64,000 nt of DNA from Tropicimonas isoalkanivorans. Its GTDB lineage: Bacteria > Pseudomonadota > Alphaproteobacteria > Rhodobacterales > Rhodobacteraceae. Positions 8,676 through 17,160 of the stretch are shown here, in pieces (positions within the stretch are counted from its first letter, which is position 1; each line of letters starts with the position of its first letter). The notes below the pieces were generated by a model that made no database searches, was not told the DNA's origin, and saw only the letters and a list, made by a program, of their open reading frames with translations. The translations under genes were made by a program, and so were the position numbers. The stretch spans positions 558,097-622,096 of the forward strand of contig NZ_FOLG01000002.1 in NCBI RefSeq assembly GCF_900112335.1. The letters run 5' to 3'.

Positions 8676-11543
8676 GTGATCGAGAACGTCGACGTGACGC
8701 TCGCGCTGATTGCAGCTTTGCCATTCATAGGCGCCATTTTCCCCGGCCTGATGATCCGCGTGGGCCGGAATGCCTGCGCGCTCTCGGCCGGATGGGCGAC
8801 GCTGTCGGCGCTGATCCTGCTGGGCATTCACTCCACCTCGATCTGGCGCGGCGAAGTCGTCGTCTACCACGTGGAATGGATGCCGATGCTCGGCCTGAAC
8901 GCCGATTTCCTGCTCGACGGGCTGGGGCTTCTGTTCGCCACCATGATCCTCGGAATCGGCCTGTTCATCATCCTCTACGCGCGGTTCTACCTGTCGCGCG
9001 AAGACCCGATGGGCGTGTTCTATACCTATCTGATGCTCTTCCAGGGGGCGATGCTGGGCATCGTGCTCAGCGACAACATTCTACTCATGGTGGTCTTCTG
9101 GGAGCTGACGTCGCTCTCCTCGTTCCTGCTGATCGGGTACTGGCGGCACACTGCGGCGGGGCGGCAGGGCGCGCGCATGGCGCTGGCGACAACCGGCCTC
9201 GGCGGACTTGCGCTGATGGGGGGGATGCTGCTGCTGGGGGAGGCCGCGGGCAGCTACGACATTTCCGAGATCCTGCGGCAGCGCGAGGCGATCCAGGCCT
9301 CGCCGCTCTACGTGCCGGCGCTGCTGCTGATCCTGCTGGGGGCCTTCACCAAGTCCGCCCAGTTCCCGTTCCACTTCTGGCTGCCGCGCGCCATGGCCGC
9401 GCCGACGCCGGTCTCCGCCTACCTGCACTCGGCCACCATGGTGAAGGCGGGGCTGTTCCTGATGGCGCGGCTCTGGCCAGTTCTGTCGGGGACGGACTGG
9501 TGGTTCTACATCGTCGCCACCACGGGGCTCGCGACCATGGTGATCGGGGCCGCCATCGCCATTTTCCAGGACGATCTGAAGGGACTGCTGGCCTATTCCA
9601 CCGTCAGCCACCTGGGGCTCATCACCATGCTGCTCGGCTTCGGCACGGCGGAGGCGACGACGGCGGCGATGTTCCACATCATCAACCACACGATCTTCAA
9701 GGCCGCGCTCTTCATGACCGCGGGCATCGTCGATCACGAGGCGCATACCCGCTCTATCCGCCGCCTTGGGGGGTTGCGGCACCTGATGCCGATCACGGCG
9801 ACGCTCGCGATCATAACCGCGCTGTCCATGGCGGGGATTCCGCTGCTCAATGGCTTCCTCTCCAAGGAGTTGATGCTGGAGGAAGCGGCGCACACCGCAT
9901 GGGAAGGCAACACCTGGCTCATCCCGGTGTTCGCGACGCTCGGCGCGGCGCTCTCGGCGGCGTATTCGTTCCGCTACATCGGCCATGTCTTCCTCGGGCC
10001 GGTCCGGGACGACTACCCCTCGCACCCGCATGACCCGCCGTTCGGGATGTGGGCAGCACCGGCGTTCCTGTCGGTGCTGGTGATCGTCATCGGGATCGCG
10101 CCGCAGTTGGCGGTGGGAGAGTTCCTGCACATCGTCGCCGACGCCGCGACCGGGCAGGAGCTGCATCCCCACAAGCTCAAGATTTGGCACGGCGTGACCC
10201 CGGCCCTGATCATGAGCATCATCGCGACCGCCGCCGGCCTTGCGGTCGTCCTCGCCTTCACGCCGCTGAACAAGCTCTGGGCCGCCACGCCGAAGCCGGA
10301 CGCGAAGGTGATCTTCGATGCCGTGGTGGACAACGCGCATCGCTACAGCGGGAAGCTGTCGAACGCGCTGCATGACGGGCGGATGACCAAGTTCGTGGCG
10401 ATCTTCGCCGCCGTCACCATCGTCGCGGGCGTCTATGCCTTTGCCAACGGCACCTACACGCCGGGCACGCGGGCGATGCTGACGCCGGCAGCGGTGGACT
10501 ACATCGGGGCGGTGCTGCTGATCTCCTCCACCCTCGCCATCATGACCTATCACCGCTCGCGGCTGCTGGTTCTGGTGCTGATCGGGATCAACGGGCTGGT
10601 GGTGTCGATCATCTTCGTCCGGCTCTCCGCACCGGACCTTGCGATGACGCAGGTGACGGTCGAGGTGGTCACGCTGATCCTGATGCTGCTGGCGCTGCAC
10701 TTCCTGCCCAAGCACACCCCGCGCGAGTCCAGCCTCAGCCGCCGCACCCGCGACATGATCATCGCGGGGGCCGGTGGCATCGCCACGGCCTCGCTGTCCT
10801 GGGTGCTGATGACCCGCGATGTGGAGACCATCTCCGGCTACTACCTGAAGAACGCCAAGCCCGAGGGTGGCGGCACGAACGTCGTCAACGTGATCCTTGT
10901 GGACTTCCGCGGCTACGACACCTTTGGCGAGATCATCGTGCTGGGCATCGCCGCGCTGGTGATCTTTGCTTTGGAGGAAGCGCTGATGGACGGGCGCGCC
11001 TCCCGCAAACTTGCCAACTGGATTCACGAGATGCGGTACTCGCGGGACCGCCACCCCTTGATGATGGTCGTCGCGACCCGGCTGATGATGCCGATCTCGC
11101 TGATGGTGGGGGTCTACATCTTCCTGCGCGGCCACAACGACCCCGGCGGCGGCTTCATCGCCGGGCTTGTCGTCGCCATCGCGCTCCTGATGCAGTACAT
11201 GGCCTCCGGCTTCGCCTGGGCGTCGGAGCGCATCCGGTTCCCCTATCATGCGATGATCGGCTGGGGCGTGCTGATCGCCGGGATCACGGGCATCGGCGCG
11301 TGGTTCAACGGGATGCCGTTCCTGACCAGCGCCTATGGTTACGTCCACATTCCGCCGATCGAGGAATTCGAGCTCGCGACTGCAATGGGGTTCGATCTCG
11401 GCGTGTTCCTGACCGTCGTGGGCGCAGTGATGCTGGCGCTCTACTCGCTCAGCCGCTCTGCCCGCCGTACCGGCGAATCCGTCAACGTTTCGCCGATGGA
11501 CTACGATCCCTCCGCCATCGCGCCGGACGAGGAGGACTACTGA
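8676..11543 (+). CDS. mrpA: Mrp Na+(K+)/H+ antiporter subunit A fused to subunit B domain
   Basis: 955 residues. The first about 500 residues are a NuoL/MrpA-type proton channel with the conserved Glu in WELTSLSSFLLIGYW and the Lys-bearing helix KSAQFPFHFWLPRAM (proton-conducting residues in this family). The C-terminal half adds the MrpA tail (DUF4040-like, about 610-690) and an MrpB-like region (about 790-930, FLRGHNDPGGGFIAGL), so subunits A and B are one protein. That makes this a group 2 (A'CDEFG) Mrp operon. GTG at 8676 follows a GGGGGA site. The complex exports monovalent cations in exchange for protons and supports pH and salt tolerance. The PhaA name is also used in alphaproteobacteria. 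Confidence 0.95.
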   Translation: MIENVDVTLALIAALPFIGAIFPGLMIRVGRNACALSAGWATLSALILLGIHSTSIWRGEVVVYHVEWMPMLGLNADFLLDGLGLLFATMILGIGLFIILYARFYLSREDPMGVFYTYLMLFQGAMLGIVLSDNILLMVVFWELTSLSSFLLIGYWRHTAAGRQGARMALATTGLGGLALMGGMLLLGEAAGSYDISEILRQREAIQASPLYVPALLLILLGAFTKSAQFPFHFWLPRAMAAPTPVSAYLHSATMVKAGLFLMARLWPVLSGTDWWFYIVATTGLATMVIGAAIAIFQDDLKGLLAYSTVSHLGLITMLLGFGTAEATTAAMFHIINHTIFKAALFMTAGIVDHEAHTRSIRRLGGLRHLMPITATLAIITALSMAGIPLLNGFLSKELMLEEAAHTAWEGNTWLIPVFATLGAALSAAYSFRYIGHVFLGPVRDDYPSHPHDPPFGMWAAPAFLSVLVIVIGIAPQLAVGEFLHIVADAATGQELHPHKLKIWHGVTPALIMSIIATAAGLAVVLAFTPLNKLWAATPKPDAKVIFDAVVDNAHRYSGKLSNALHDGRMTKFVAIFAAVTIVAGVYAFANGTYTPGTRAMLTPAAVDYIGAVLLISSTLAIMTYHRSRLLVLVLIGINGLVVSIIFVRLSAPDLAMTQVTVEVVTLILMLLALHFLPKHTPRESSLSRRTRDMIIAGAGGIATASLSWVLMTRDVETISGYYLKNAKPEGGGTNVVNVILVDFRGYDTFGEIIVLGIAALVIFALEEALMDGRASRKLANWIHEMRYSRDRHPLMMVVATRLMMPISLMVGVYIFLRGHNDPGGGFIAGLVVAIALLMQYMASGFAWASERIRFPYHAMIGWGVLIAGITGIGAWFNGMPFLTSAYGYVHIPPIEEFELATAMGFDLGVFLTVVGAVMLALYSLSRSARRTGESVNVSPMDYDPSAIAPDEEDY

Positions 11544-11544
11544 G

Positions 11545-11961
11545 ATGGAGGCTCTTCTGGCCCTCGCGATCGGCTTTCAAACCACGGCCGGGCTCTACCT
11601 GGTGCTGCGGCGCCGGACCTATTCGGTCGTCATCGGCACGGCGCTGCTGACCTATGCCGTCAACCTCTTCCTCTTCGCCAGCGGCAGGCTGGCGGTGGGG
11701 ATGCCGCCGATCTACTCGGCGGAGGCGCACGGCTATACCGACCCGCTGCCGCAGGCCTTGGTGCTGACGGCCATCGTGATCTCTTTCGGGATGACGGCGG
11801 TCGTGGTGCTCATCGCCCTTGGCGCCTACCTGGAATCCGACACCGACCACATCGACCTCCGCCGCCACCCCGGCGAGCTTGACCTGGACCCCGACGAGAT
11901 CCCCTGGGAGCAAGACCCGACCGAACCGGGCCTGGAGCGGCCGAAGGGGGACTTCGGATGA
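11545..11961 (+). CDS. mrpC: Mrp antiporter subunit C
   Basis: 138 residues, NuoK-like with three membrane helices (about 3-20, 27-50, 70-98) including the family stretch QALVLTAIVISFGMTA, then an unusually long acidic, hydrophilic C-terminal tail (about 105-138). It begins one nucleotide after the mrpA stop and its own stop overlaps the mrpD ATG by 4 nt, indicating translational coupling. It is a structural membrane subunit of the Mrp complex next to MrpA and MrpD. Confidence 0.93.
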   Translation: MEALLALAIGFQTTAGLYLVLRRRTYSVVIGTALLTYAVNLFLFASGRLAVGMPPIYSAEAHGYTDPLPQALVLTAIVISFGMTAVVVLIALGAYLESDTDHIDLRRHPGELDLDPDEIPWEQDPTEPGLERPKGDFG

Positions 11962-13484
11962 ACAACTGGATCGTCGCGCCCGTCCTGATGCCGGCGATGG
12001 TCGCCGCCGTCATGGCCATGGCCATGCGCCACGACCTTGTGCTGCAGCGCGTCTTTTCCGTCGCCGTGACGGTCGCGCTGATCGCCATCTCGGGGGGGCT
12101 GTTCCATTCGTCGCTCGACGGGGTGACGCAGGTCTACCGGCTTGGCGACTGGCCGGCACCGTTCGGCATCGTGCTGGTGCTCGACCGGCTGTCGGCGACG
12201 ATGCTGCTGCTGACTTCCCTGCTCGCGCTCGGCGTCGTCCTCTATGCCATCGGCAGCGGCTGGGACGGCCGCGGGTGGCACTTCCACGCGCTCTTCGCCT
12301 TCCAGCTCATGGGGGTGAACGGCGCCTTCCTGACGGGGGACGCGTTCAACCTGTTCGTCTTCTTCGAGGTGCTTCTGATCGCCTCCTACGGGTTGATGAT
12401 CCACGCGGGCGGCGGGATGCGGTTGCGCTCGGGGTTGCAGTACGTGGTGATGAACCTCGTCGGCTCCACGCTGTTCCTGTTCGCCATGGGCACGCTTTAC
12501 GCGGTGACGGGCACGCTCAACATGGCCCACATGGCGCTTCGCGTGCGCGCCATCGAGCCGGGGAACGAGGCGCTGTTGCTTGTGGGGGCGACGCTGCTGG
12601 TGATGGTGTTCCTGATCAAGGCCGCGGCCTTTCCGGTGCAGTTCTGGCTGCCGGGTACCTACCGGAACGCGCCGATGCCGGTCGCGGCGCTGTTCGCAAT
12701 CCTGACGAAGGTGGGGGCCTATGCGATCCTGCGGATGTACACGCTGGTCTTCGGGCCTGATGCGGCGGCCGTGGGTACCTTCTTTTCCGGGCACCTGCTG
12801 CCGCTGGCGCTGGCGACGATGGTTGTCGGCGCGCTCGGGGTGCTGGGTGCCAAGCAGCCGCCACGGCAGGCGTCCTTTGCGGTGCTGGCCTCCATGGGCA
12901 CGCTGCTGACCGCCATCGCCCTGCAGACGCCGCAGGGGACGACGGCGGCGCTCTTCTATCTCGTCCACTCCACCTTCGCCGCGGCGGCCCTGTTCCTGGT
13001 GGTGGACCTTATCCTCGACTCGCAGGGGCCGACGACGCGGGCGCCGGGCGGGCTGGTGGCGGCGTTCTTCTTCGTCGCGGCCATCGCCAGCGCGGGGATG
13101 CCGCCGCTGAGCGGGTTCCTGGGCAAACTGCTGCTGCTCGACGCCAGCCGGGATGCCGCCTGGATGCCGGCGATCTGGGCCACGGTGCTCATCACCTCGC
13201 TCATGCTGATCGTCGGGTTCACCCTGCGCGGCAGCCGCTACATGTGGAAGCCGCTGGACCCGACATTCGCCAACCCGCAGAACCTGGACCCCGACGGCGA
13301 GCCGATCCCGGCCCATCCGTTGCGGCCCCTGGCGCTGACCGCGGCGGCCATTCCGCTGGTCATGCTGGTGGTACTGACGCTGGCGGCGGGGCCGGTGATG
13401 CGGGCGATGAGCGAGACCGCGCAGCAGCTTTACGATACCGATGGCTACATCGACGCGGTCATGACACCGCCGGGGGAGGGCTGA
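11958..13484 (+). CDS. mrpD: Mrp antiporter subunit D
   Basis: 508 residues with about 14 membrane helices, NuoN/NuoM-type. It shows the conserved Glu in NLFVFFEVLLIASYGL and the Lys motif IKAAAFPVQFWLPGTYRNAP, as expected for an antiporter-like proton channel subunit. It overlaps mrpC by 4 nt (ATGA) and is followed 4 nt later by mrpE. With MrpA it forms the two antiporter-like modules of the complex. Confidence 0.95.
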   Translation: MNNWIVAPVLMPAMVAAVMAMAMRHDLVLQRVFSVAVTVALIAISGGLFHSSLDGVTQVYRLGDWPAPFGIVLVLDRLSATMLLLTSLLALGVVLYAIGSGWDGRGWHFHALFAFQLMGVNGAFLTGDAFNLFVFFEVLLIASYGLMIHAGGGMRLRSGLQYVVMNLVGSTLFLFAMGTLYAVTGTLNMAHMALRVRAIEPGNEALLLVGATLLVMVFLIKAAAFPVQFWLPGTYRNAPMPVAALFAILTKVGAYAILRMYTLVFGPDAAAVGTFFSGHLLPLALATMVVGALGVLGAKQPPRQASFAVLASMGTLLTAIALQTPQGTTAALFYLVHSTFAAAALFLVVDLILDSQGPTTRAPGGLVAAFFFVAAIASAGMPPLSGFLGKLLLLDASRDAAWMPAIWATVLITSLMLIVGFTLRGSRYMWKPLDPTFANPQNLDPDGEPIPAHPLRPLALTAAAIPLVMLVVLTLAAGPVMRAMSETAQQLYDTDGYIDAVMTPPGEG

Positions 13485-13488
13485 GACG

Positions 13489-13992
13489 ATGCTGGGCGCC
13501 ATACTCCGACGCGTCTTCCCGCACCCGCAGCTCACCGCCTTCCTGGTGGTGGTCTGGCTGCTGCTGGTCAACACGATCTCGGTCGGCAACCTCGTGCTCG
13601 GCGTGGTGCTGAGCGTGCTGATCCCGGGCATCACCCAGCCGTTCTGGCCGGACCGTCCGCATGTGGCGCGGCCGCTGCGGGCGATCGAGTACGTGCTGAT
13701 CGTGATTTGGGACATCATCGCCGCCAACGTGACGGTGGCGCGGATCATCCTGTTCAAGAGCAACGCGGACACCCACAGCCACTGGATCGTCGTCCCGCTG
13801 GAGCTGCGTTCGCCCGAGGCCATCACCATGCTCGCGGGCACCATCACCATGACGCCGGGAACGGTGACGGCGATGCTGTCGGCCGATGCCAGTCACTTGC
13901 TGGTCCATTGCCTGCACACGGACGATCCCGACGCGGTGCGCGACGAGATCAAGTCGCGATACGAACGGCGTTTGAAGGAGATTTTCGAATGA
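13489..13992 (+). CDS. mrpE: Mrp antiporter subunit E
   Basis: 167 residues, typical size. Two N-terminal membrane helices (about 15-55) are followed by a helix around residues 62-85 and a cytoplasmic ferredoxin-fold part containing the MrpE signature region TMLAGTITMTPGTVTAMLS. Its stop overlaps the mrpF start (ATGA at 13989-13992). It is a unique Mrp subunit needed for complex stability and activity in studied systems. Confidence 0.93.
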   Translation: MLGAILRRVFPHPQLTAFLVVVWLLLVNTISVGNLVLGVVLSVLIPGITQPFWPDRPHVARPLRAIEYVLIVIWDIIAANVTVARIILFKSNADTHSHWIVVPLELRSPEAITMLAGTITMTPGTVTAMLSADASHLLVHCLHTDDPDAVRDEIKSRYERRLKEIFE

Positions 13993-14258
13993 TCGGCTTC
14001 GCTACGTATTTCGCCGTGGCCTGTTTCTCCATCGGCCTGATCCTGAATATCTGGCGCATCCGCTTCGCCCCGGGCGTGGTCGACCGGATCCTTGCGCTCG
14101 ACACGATGGTAATCAACGCCATCGCGCTGCTGAACGTCTACGGCATCCTTGTCGGCACGGCGGTCTACTTCGAGGTGTCCCTGCTGATCGCGATGTTCGG
14201 GTTCGTGTCCACGGTCGCCTACTGCCGGTTCATCTTGCGCGGCAACATCATAGAGTGA
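13989..14258 (+). CDS. mrpF: Mrp antiporter subunit F
   Basis: 89 residues with three membrane helices and the conserved VVDRILALDTM segment (helix 2 of MrpF, with an Asp near the membrane). ATG 13989 overlaps the mrpE stop by 4 nt; longer upstream frames would run inside mrpE and were discarded. mrpG starts 7 nt after the stop. Confidence 0.93.
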   Translation: MIGFATYFAVACFSIGLILNIWRIRFAPGVVDRILALDTMVINAIALLNVYGILVGTAVYFEVSLLIAMFGFVSTVAYCRFILRGNIIE

Positions 14259-14265
14259 GGGCCCC

Positions 14266-14649
14266 ATGGGACTTGTTGCGGAAATCTTCATCTCGTTCAT
14301 GCTGGTCGTCGGCGGCATCTTCGGCCTGCTGGGCTCCTGGGGGCTGGTGAAGCTCGACGACACGATGCGCCGGCTTCACGCCCCCACCAAGGCGACGACG
14401 CTGGGGGTGGGCGGTGTGCTGTTCGCGTCCATGGCCTATTCCGTGCTGGAGCTGGAGCGGGTGTCGTTTCACGAGTTGCTGATCGCGGCCTTCCTGCTGA
14501 TCACCGCGCCGATCACCGCGAATTTCGTCGCCAAGGCGCATATGCACCGCGACGTGAAGGAGCGCGAGTTGCCGCCGACGGGGGGCAAGTACGGCTGGGC
14601 CGGGTATGACGAGATCGGCGACAGCGAACAGCCGATCGACACGAAGTAG
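14266..14649 (+). CDS. mrpG: Mrp antiporter subunit G
   Basis: 127 residues. Three membrane helices hold the family motif MRRLHAPTKATTLGVGG, followed by a hydrophilic tail. It is the last gene of the six-gene mrp operon and completes the A'CDEFG set. No further Mrp or Na+-specific gene follows. Confidence 0.93.
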   Translation: MGLVAEIFISFMLVVGGIFGLLGSWGLVKLDDTMRRLHAPTKATTLGVGGVLFASMAYSVLELERVSFHELLIAAFLLITAPITANFVAKAHMHRDVKERELPPTGGKYGWAGYDEIGDSEQPIDTK

Positions 14650-14661
14650 GACCGGCTTCGG

Positions 14662-14730
14662 GGGCGGCGCCTGACGGCGCCGTGCCTCCGGCGGGGGTAT
14701 TTTCGCCAACAAGAAGACTGAGTCGCGCGC
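14662..14730 (+). terminator. Hairpin and GC-rich intergenic motif after mrpG
   Basis: A hairpin C-GGCGCC-TGAC-GGCGCC-G lies at about 14666-14683. It is followed at about 14691-14713 by a CCTCCGGCGGGGG-TATTTTC stretch. From memory, this second motif resembles an intergenic element recurring in many Rhodobacteraceae genomes. Likely the end of the mrp transcript. No clean U-tract follows the first hairpin. Confidence 0.4.
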
Positions 14731-14856
14731 ATGGGCGGCCGGGGCGCCGTGAAACGGAGCCGACCGGAGAGCGGATTCGGTCTTTTGCGTGGGAGCGGCT
14801 TGCGCTCGGCTGCAAATTGGCGAAGGTTGGCCAGCCGTTGAGGAAGGAGCCCCGTC

Positions 14857-15096
14857 ATGAGCCAATGCGTATTCGTGCAGATCCGTTGCGCCCCCGGAAC
14901 GACCTATGAGGTGGCCGATGCGATTGCGCTGCGGGAGATCCACTCCGAGCTCTATTCCACGTCGGGCGAATTCGACCTGATGCTTAAGCTCTACATCCCC
15001 GAGGGCGAGGATGTGGGGCATTTCATCAACGAGAACGTGGCGAGCGTGGAGAACATCCAGCGCACGCTGACCACGATGACCTTTCGCGCGTTCTGA
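14857..15096 (+). CDS. Stand-alone Lrp/AsnC ligand-binding (RAM) domain protein
   Basis: 79 residues that cover only the C-terminal alpha-beta sandwich of Lrp/AsnC regulators: a first strand (CVFVQIRCAPGTTYEVADAIA), the GEFDLMLKLYIP strand and a final strand TLTTMTFRAF. There is no helix-turn-helix. Such small RAM proteins bind amino acids and may modulate full-length Lrp proteins by hetero-oligomer formation (family knowledge). A ribosome site GAGGAAGGAG precedes the ATG. It is 207 nt from mrpG, so probably its own transcript. Confidence 0.85.
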   Translation: MSQCVFVQIRCAPGTTYEVADAIALREIHSELYSTSGEFDLMLKLYIPEGEDVGHFINENVASVENIQRTLTTMTFRAF

Positions 15097-15113
15097 GGCG
15101 CCCGCCACGGCAA

Positions 15114-15137
15114 ACGCCCGGCCGGGGGGCCGGGCGT
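15114..15137 (-). terminator. Bidirectional intrinsic terminator
   Basis: Perfect 10-bp stem ACGCCCGGCC / GGCCGGGCGT with a GGGG loop, between the convergent RAM-domain gene and the sugar ABC operon. On the minus strand the stem is followed by TTTG, which fits termination of the long minus-strand operon. Confidence 0.7.
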
Positions 15138-15159
15138 CGCATCGCTACGGGATCGGGGA

Positions 15160-16110
15160 TCAGAACGGGCTGTCGGGGAAGTAGAACTTCTCGGCATTAT
15201 CCTGGGTGATCAGGACGGAGCCGATGACGAACTTGCCGGAGACCGGCGCGTTCGAGACGAAGTTGAGAGCCGTGATCTCGATCGCCGTGGCCGACATCGA
15301 GGGTGGGTAGGTCACGTTGGCCTTCACGTACTGGTCGCCGTCGGCCACGCGCTTGATCATCTCCTTCATGCCGGCGCCGCCGAGCACCCACATGTCGTCC
15401 ATCCGGCCGGCTTCCTTGACGGCGGCCAGAACGCCGATGGCCATGTCGTCGTCGGAGGCCCAGACGGCGTCGATCTCGGGGTATTTCGACAGGAAGTCCT
15501 GCATCACCGTGAAGGCGTCGTCGCGGTTCCAGTTGCCGTGCTCCATGCCGAGGATCTCGATGCCCGAGCCCTCGATGGCCTGCTGGAAGCCCTCGACGCG
15601 CTCGTTGTCGATGGTTGTGGGAATGCCGCGCAGGACGACGATCTTGCCGCCGTCGGGCATCTGGTCGACGAAGAATTCGCCCGCGACGCGGCCGAACCCG
15701 GGATTGTCGCCCGCCACGTAGAGATCTTCGATGCCGTCCTCGGAGAGGCCGCGGTCGATCACCGTGACCCACTTCCCGGCGTCCTTCACGCGCTTGACGG
15801 GCGCGGTCAGGGGTTCGGATTCGAATGGCAGGACAACCAGCGCGTCAATGTTGCGGGTGGCCATCATGTCTTCGATGTCGTTGACCTGCTTGGCGGGGTC
15901 CGAGGCGGTGGCCAGCACGAAGTCGAGTTCTTCATAGGTCGCCTCGAGGCGGTCGATCGCCTCCTGGGCGTGGAAGTTCATGCCGCCGGCCCAGCCGTGC
16001 GTGGCGGCCGGGATCGACACGCCGATCACCGTCGCCTCCTGCGCGAAGGCGCCGGGGGCCGCCAGGACCATGGCAATCGCGGTTGCTCCGAAAAGGTGTT
16101 TCATCTTCAT
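15160..16110 (-). CDS. Sugar ABC transporter periplasmic substrate-binding protein (RbsB-like)
   Basis: 316 residues. A signal peptide (about 1-23, ending GAFAQ) is followed by a type I periplasmic binding fold of the ribose/galactose/autoinducer-2 group: GVSIPAATHGWAGGMNFHAQEA at the first lobe, VIDRGLS and WASDDDMAIGVLAAVKEAG further on. The ligand is not determinable; pairing with a Gfo/Idh oxidoreductase and an isomerase suggests a sugar, polyol or sugar derivative oxidised after uptake. It is the last gene of a five-gene minus-strand operon, 42 nt after the permease, with a GC hairpin in the gap. Confidence 0.9.
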   Translation of the reverse strand: MKMKHLFGATAIAMVLAAPGAFAQEATVIGVSIPAATHGWAGGMNFHAQEAIDRLEATYEELDFVLATASDPAKQVNDIEDMMATRNIDALVVLPFESEPLTAPVKRVKDAGKWVTVIDRGLSEDGIEDLYVAGDNPGFGRVAGEFFVDQMPDGGKIVVLRGIPTTIDNERVEGFQQAIEGSGIEILGMEHGNWNRDDAFTVMQDFLSKYPEIDAVWASDDDMAIGVLAAVKEAGRMDDMWVLGGAGMKEMIKRVADGDQYVKANVTYPPSMSATAIEITALNFVSNAPVSGKFVIGSVLITQDNAEKFYFPDSPF

Positions 16111-16152
16111 CGTCTCCTCCCTGTGTTTGCCCCGCGCGGGGCGCGCCTCCCG

Positions 16153-17160
16153 TCAGCGGGATGCCTTCCTGGCGCGTTGCAGAACGACCGCCAGAATGAT
16201 GATCACGCCCTGGATCGCCCCGTTGAGGTAGGGGCTCACCAGGTCCGTGAGATTGAGAATGTTGTCGATCAGCCCGAGGATCAGCACGCCGACCACCGTG
16301 CCCCAGACACGCCCGAAGCCGCCCGAGAGCAGCGTGCCGCCGATGATGACGGCCGCGATGGTCTCCAGCTCCCACAGAAGGCCGGTGGAGTTCGAGGCCG
16401 AGCCGAGGCGGGGCACGTAAAGCACGGAGGCGAGGCCGACGAGCAGGCCGAGAATGACGTAGGTCATCATCCGCACCCGGGCGACGTGGACGGCGGAGTA
16501 GCGGGCCACCTGTTCGTTGGAGCCGATGGCAGCGCAGTGCCGGCCATAGGCGGTGTGGCGCATGGCAATTTCGCCCAGCACGGCGACCACGGCAAAGACG
16601 ACAATGGGCCAGCGGATGCCGAAGAGGCCGCCGTAATAGACCGGCTCGTAAAGGCTGCCGAGCGAGAAGTTGAGCGAGATGGTACCGCCGTCGGCCAGCC
16701 AGGTCACGAGCGAACGGAAGATCACCATGGAGCCGAGCGTCACGATGAAGGCCTCGATGCCCATGCGGGTGATCAGGAAGCCGTTGACCGCGCCCAGCAG
16801 GGCCCCCATGGCGAGCCCTGCCCCCATGCCGACCAGGATCACGCTCCAGTTCGTGCCAAGGGCCGGGATCAGGGCGTTCATGATCATGATCATCACGCCG
16901 GAGATGAAGGCGGTCATGGAGCCCACCGACAGGTCCAGCCCGCCGGCCGTGATGACGAAGGTCATGCCCACCGCCATGATGCCGATGAAGGCGGAGCGCG
17001 ACAGCACGTTGGTGATGTTCTGCGAGGCGAGGAAGTCCGGATTCAGGATTGTGCCGATCACCACCAGCGCCACCAGCGCCAGGATCGGGCCGAGGGTTTG
17101 CAGCTCGAACCGCGGACCGGACCGGGCCGGTGGGTTTGCCCGGGTTTCAGCCATTGCCAT
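16153..17160 (-). CDS. Sugar ABC transporter permease (RbsC-like)
   Basis: 335 residues with about 8-10 membrane helices and the family motifs VGMTFVITAGGLDLSVGSM (near residue 80) and IGGTLLSGGFGRVWGT (EAA-like coupling region). Start chosen at ATG 17160 (MAMAETR), which overlaps the ATPase 3' end by 14 nt and has AAGG upstream; the more upstream ATG would lie deeper inside the ATPase gene. It forms the membrane channel as a homodimer with the ATPase below. Confidence 0.92.
   Translation of the reverse strand: MAMAETRANPPARSGPRFELQTLGPILALVALVVIGTILNPDFLASQNITNVLSRSAFIGIMAVGMTFVITAGGLDLSVGSMTAFISGVMIMIMNALIPALGTNWSVILVGMGAGLAMGALLGAVNGFLITRMGIEAFIVTLGSMVIFRSLVTWLADGGTISLNFSLGSLYEPVYYGGLFGIRWPIVVFAVVAVLGEIAMRHTAYGRHCAAIGSNEQVARYSAVHVARVRMMTYVILGLLVGLASVLYVPRLGSASNSTGLLWELETIAAVIIGGTLLSGGFGRVWGTVVGVLILGLIDNILNLTDLVSPYLNGAIQGVIIILAVVLQRARKASR

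Noticed and set aside
9081..11348. 755-codon minus-strand open frame opposite mrpA
   Set aside because: Composition is typical of an antisense shadow; mrpA is unmistakable on the + strand.
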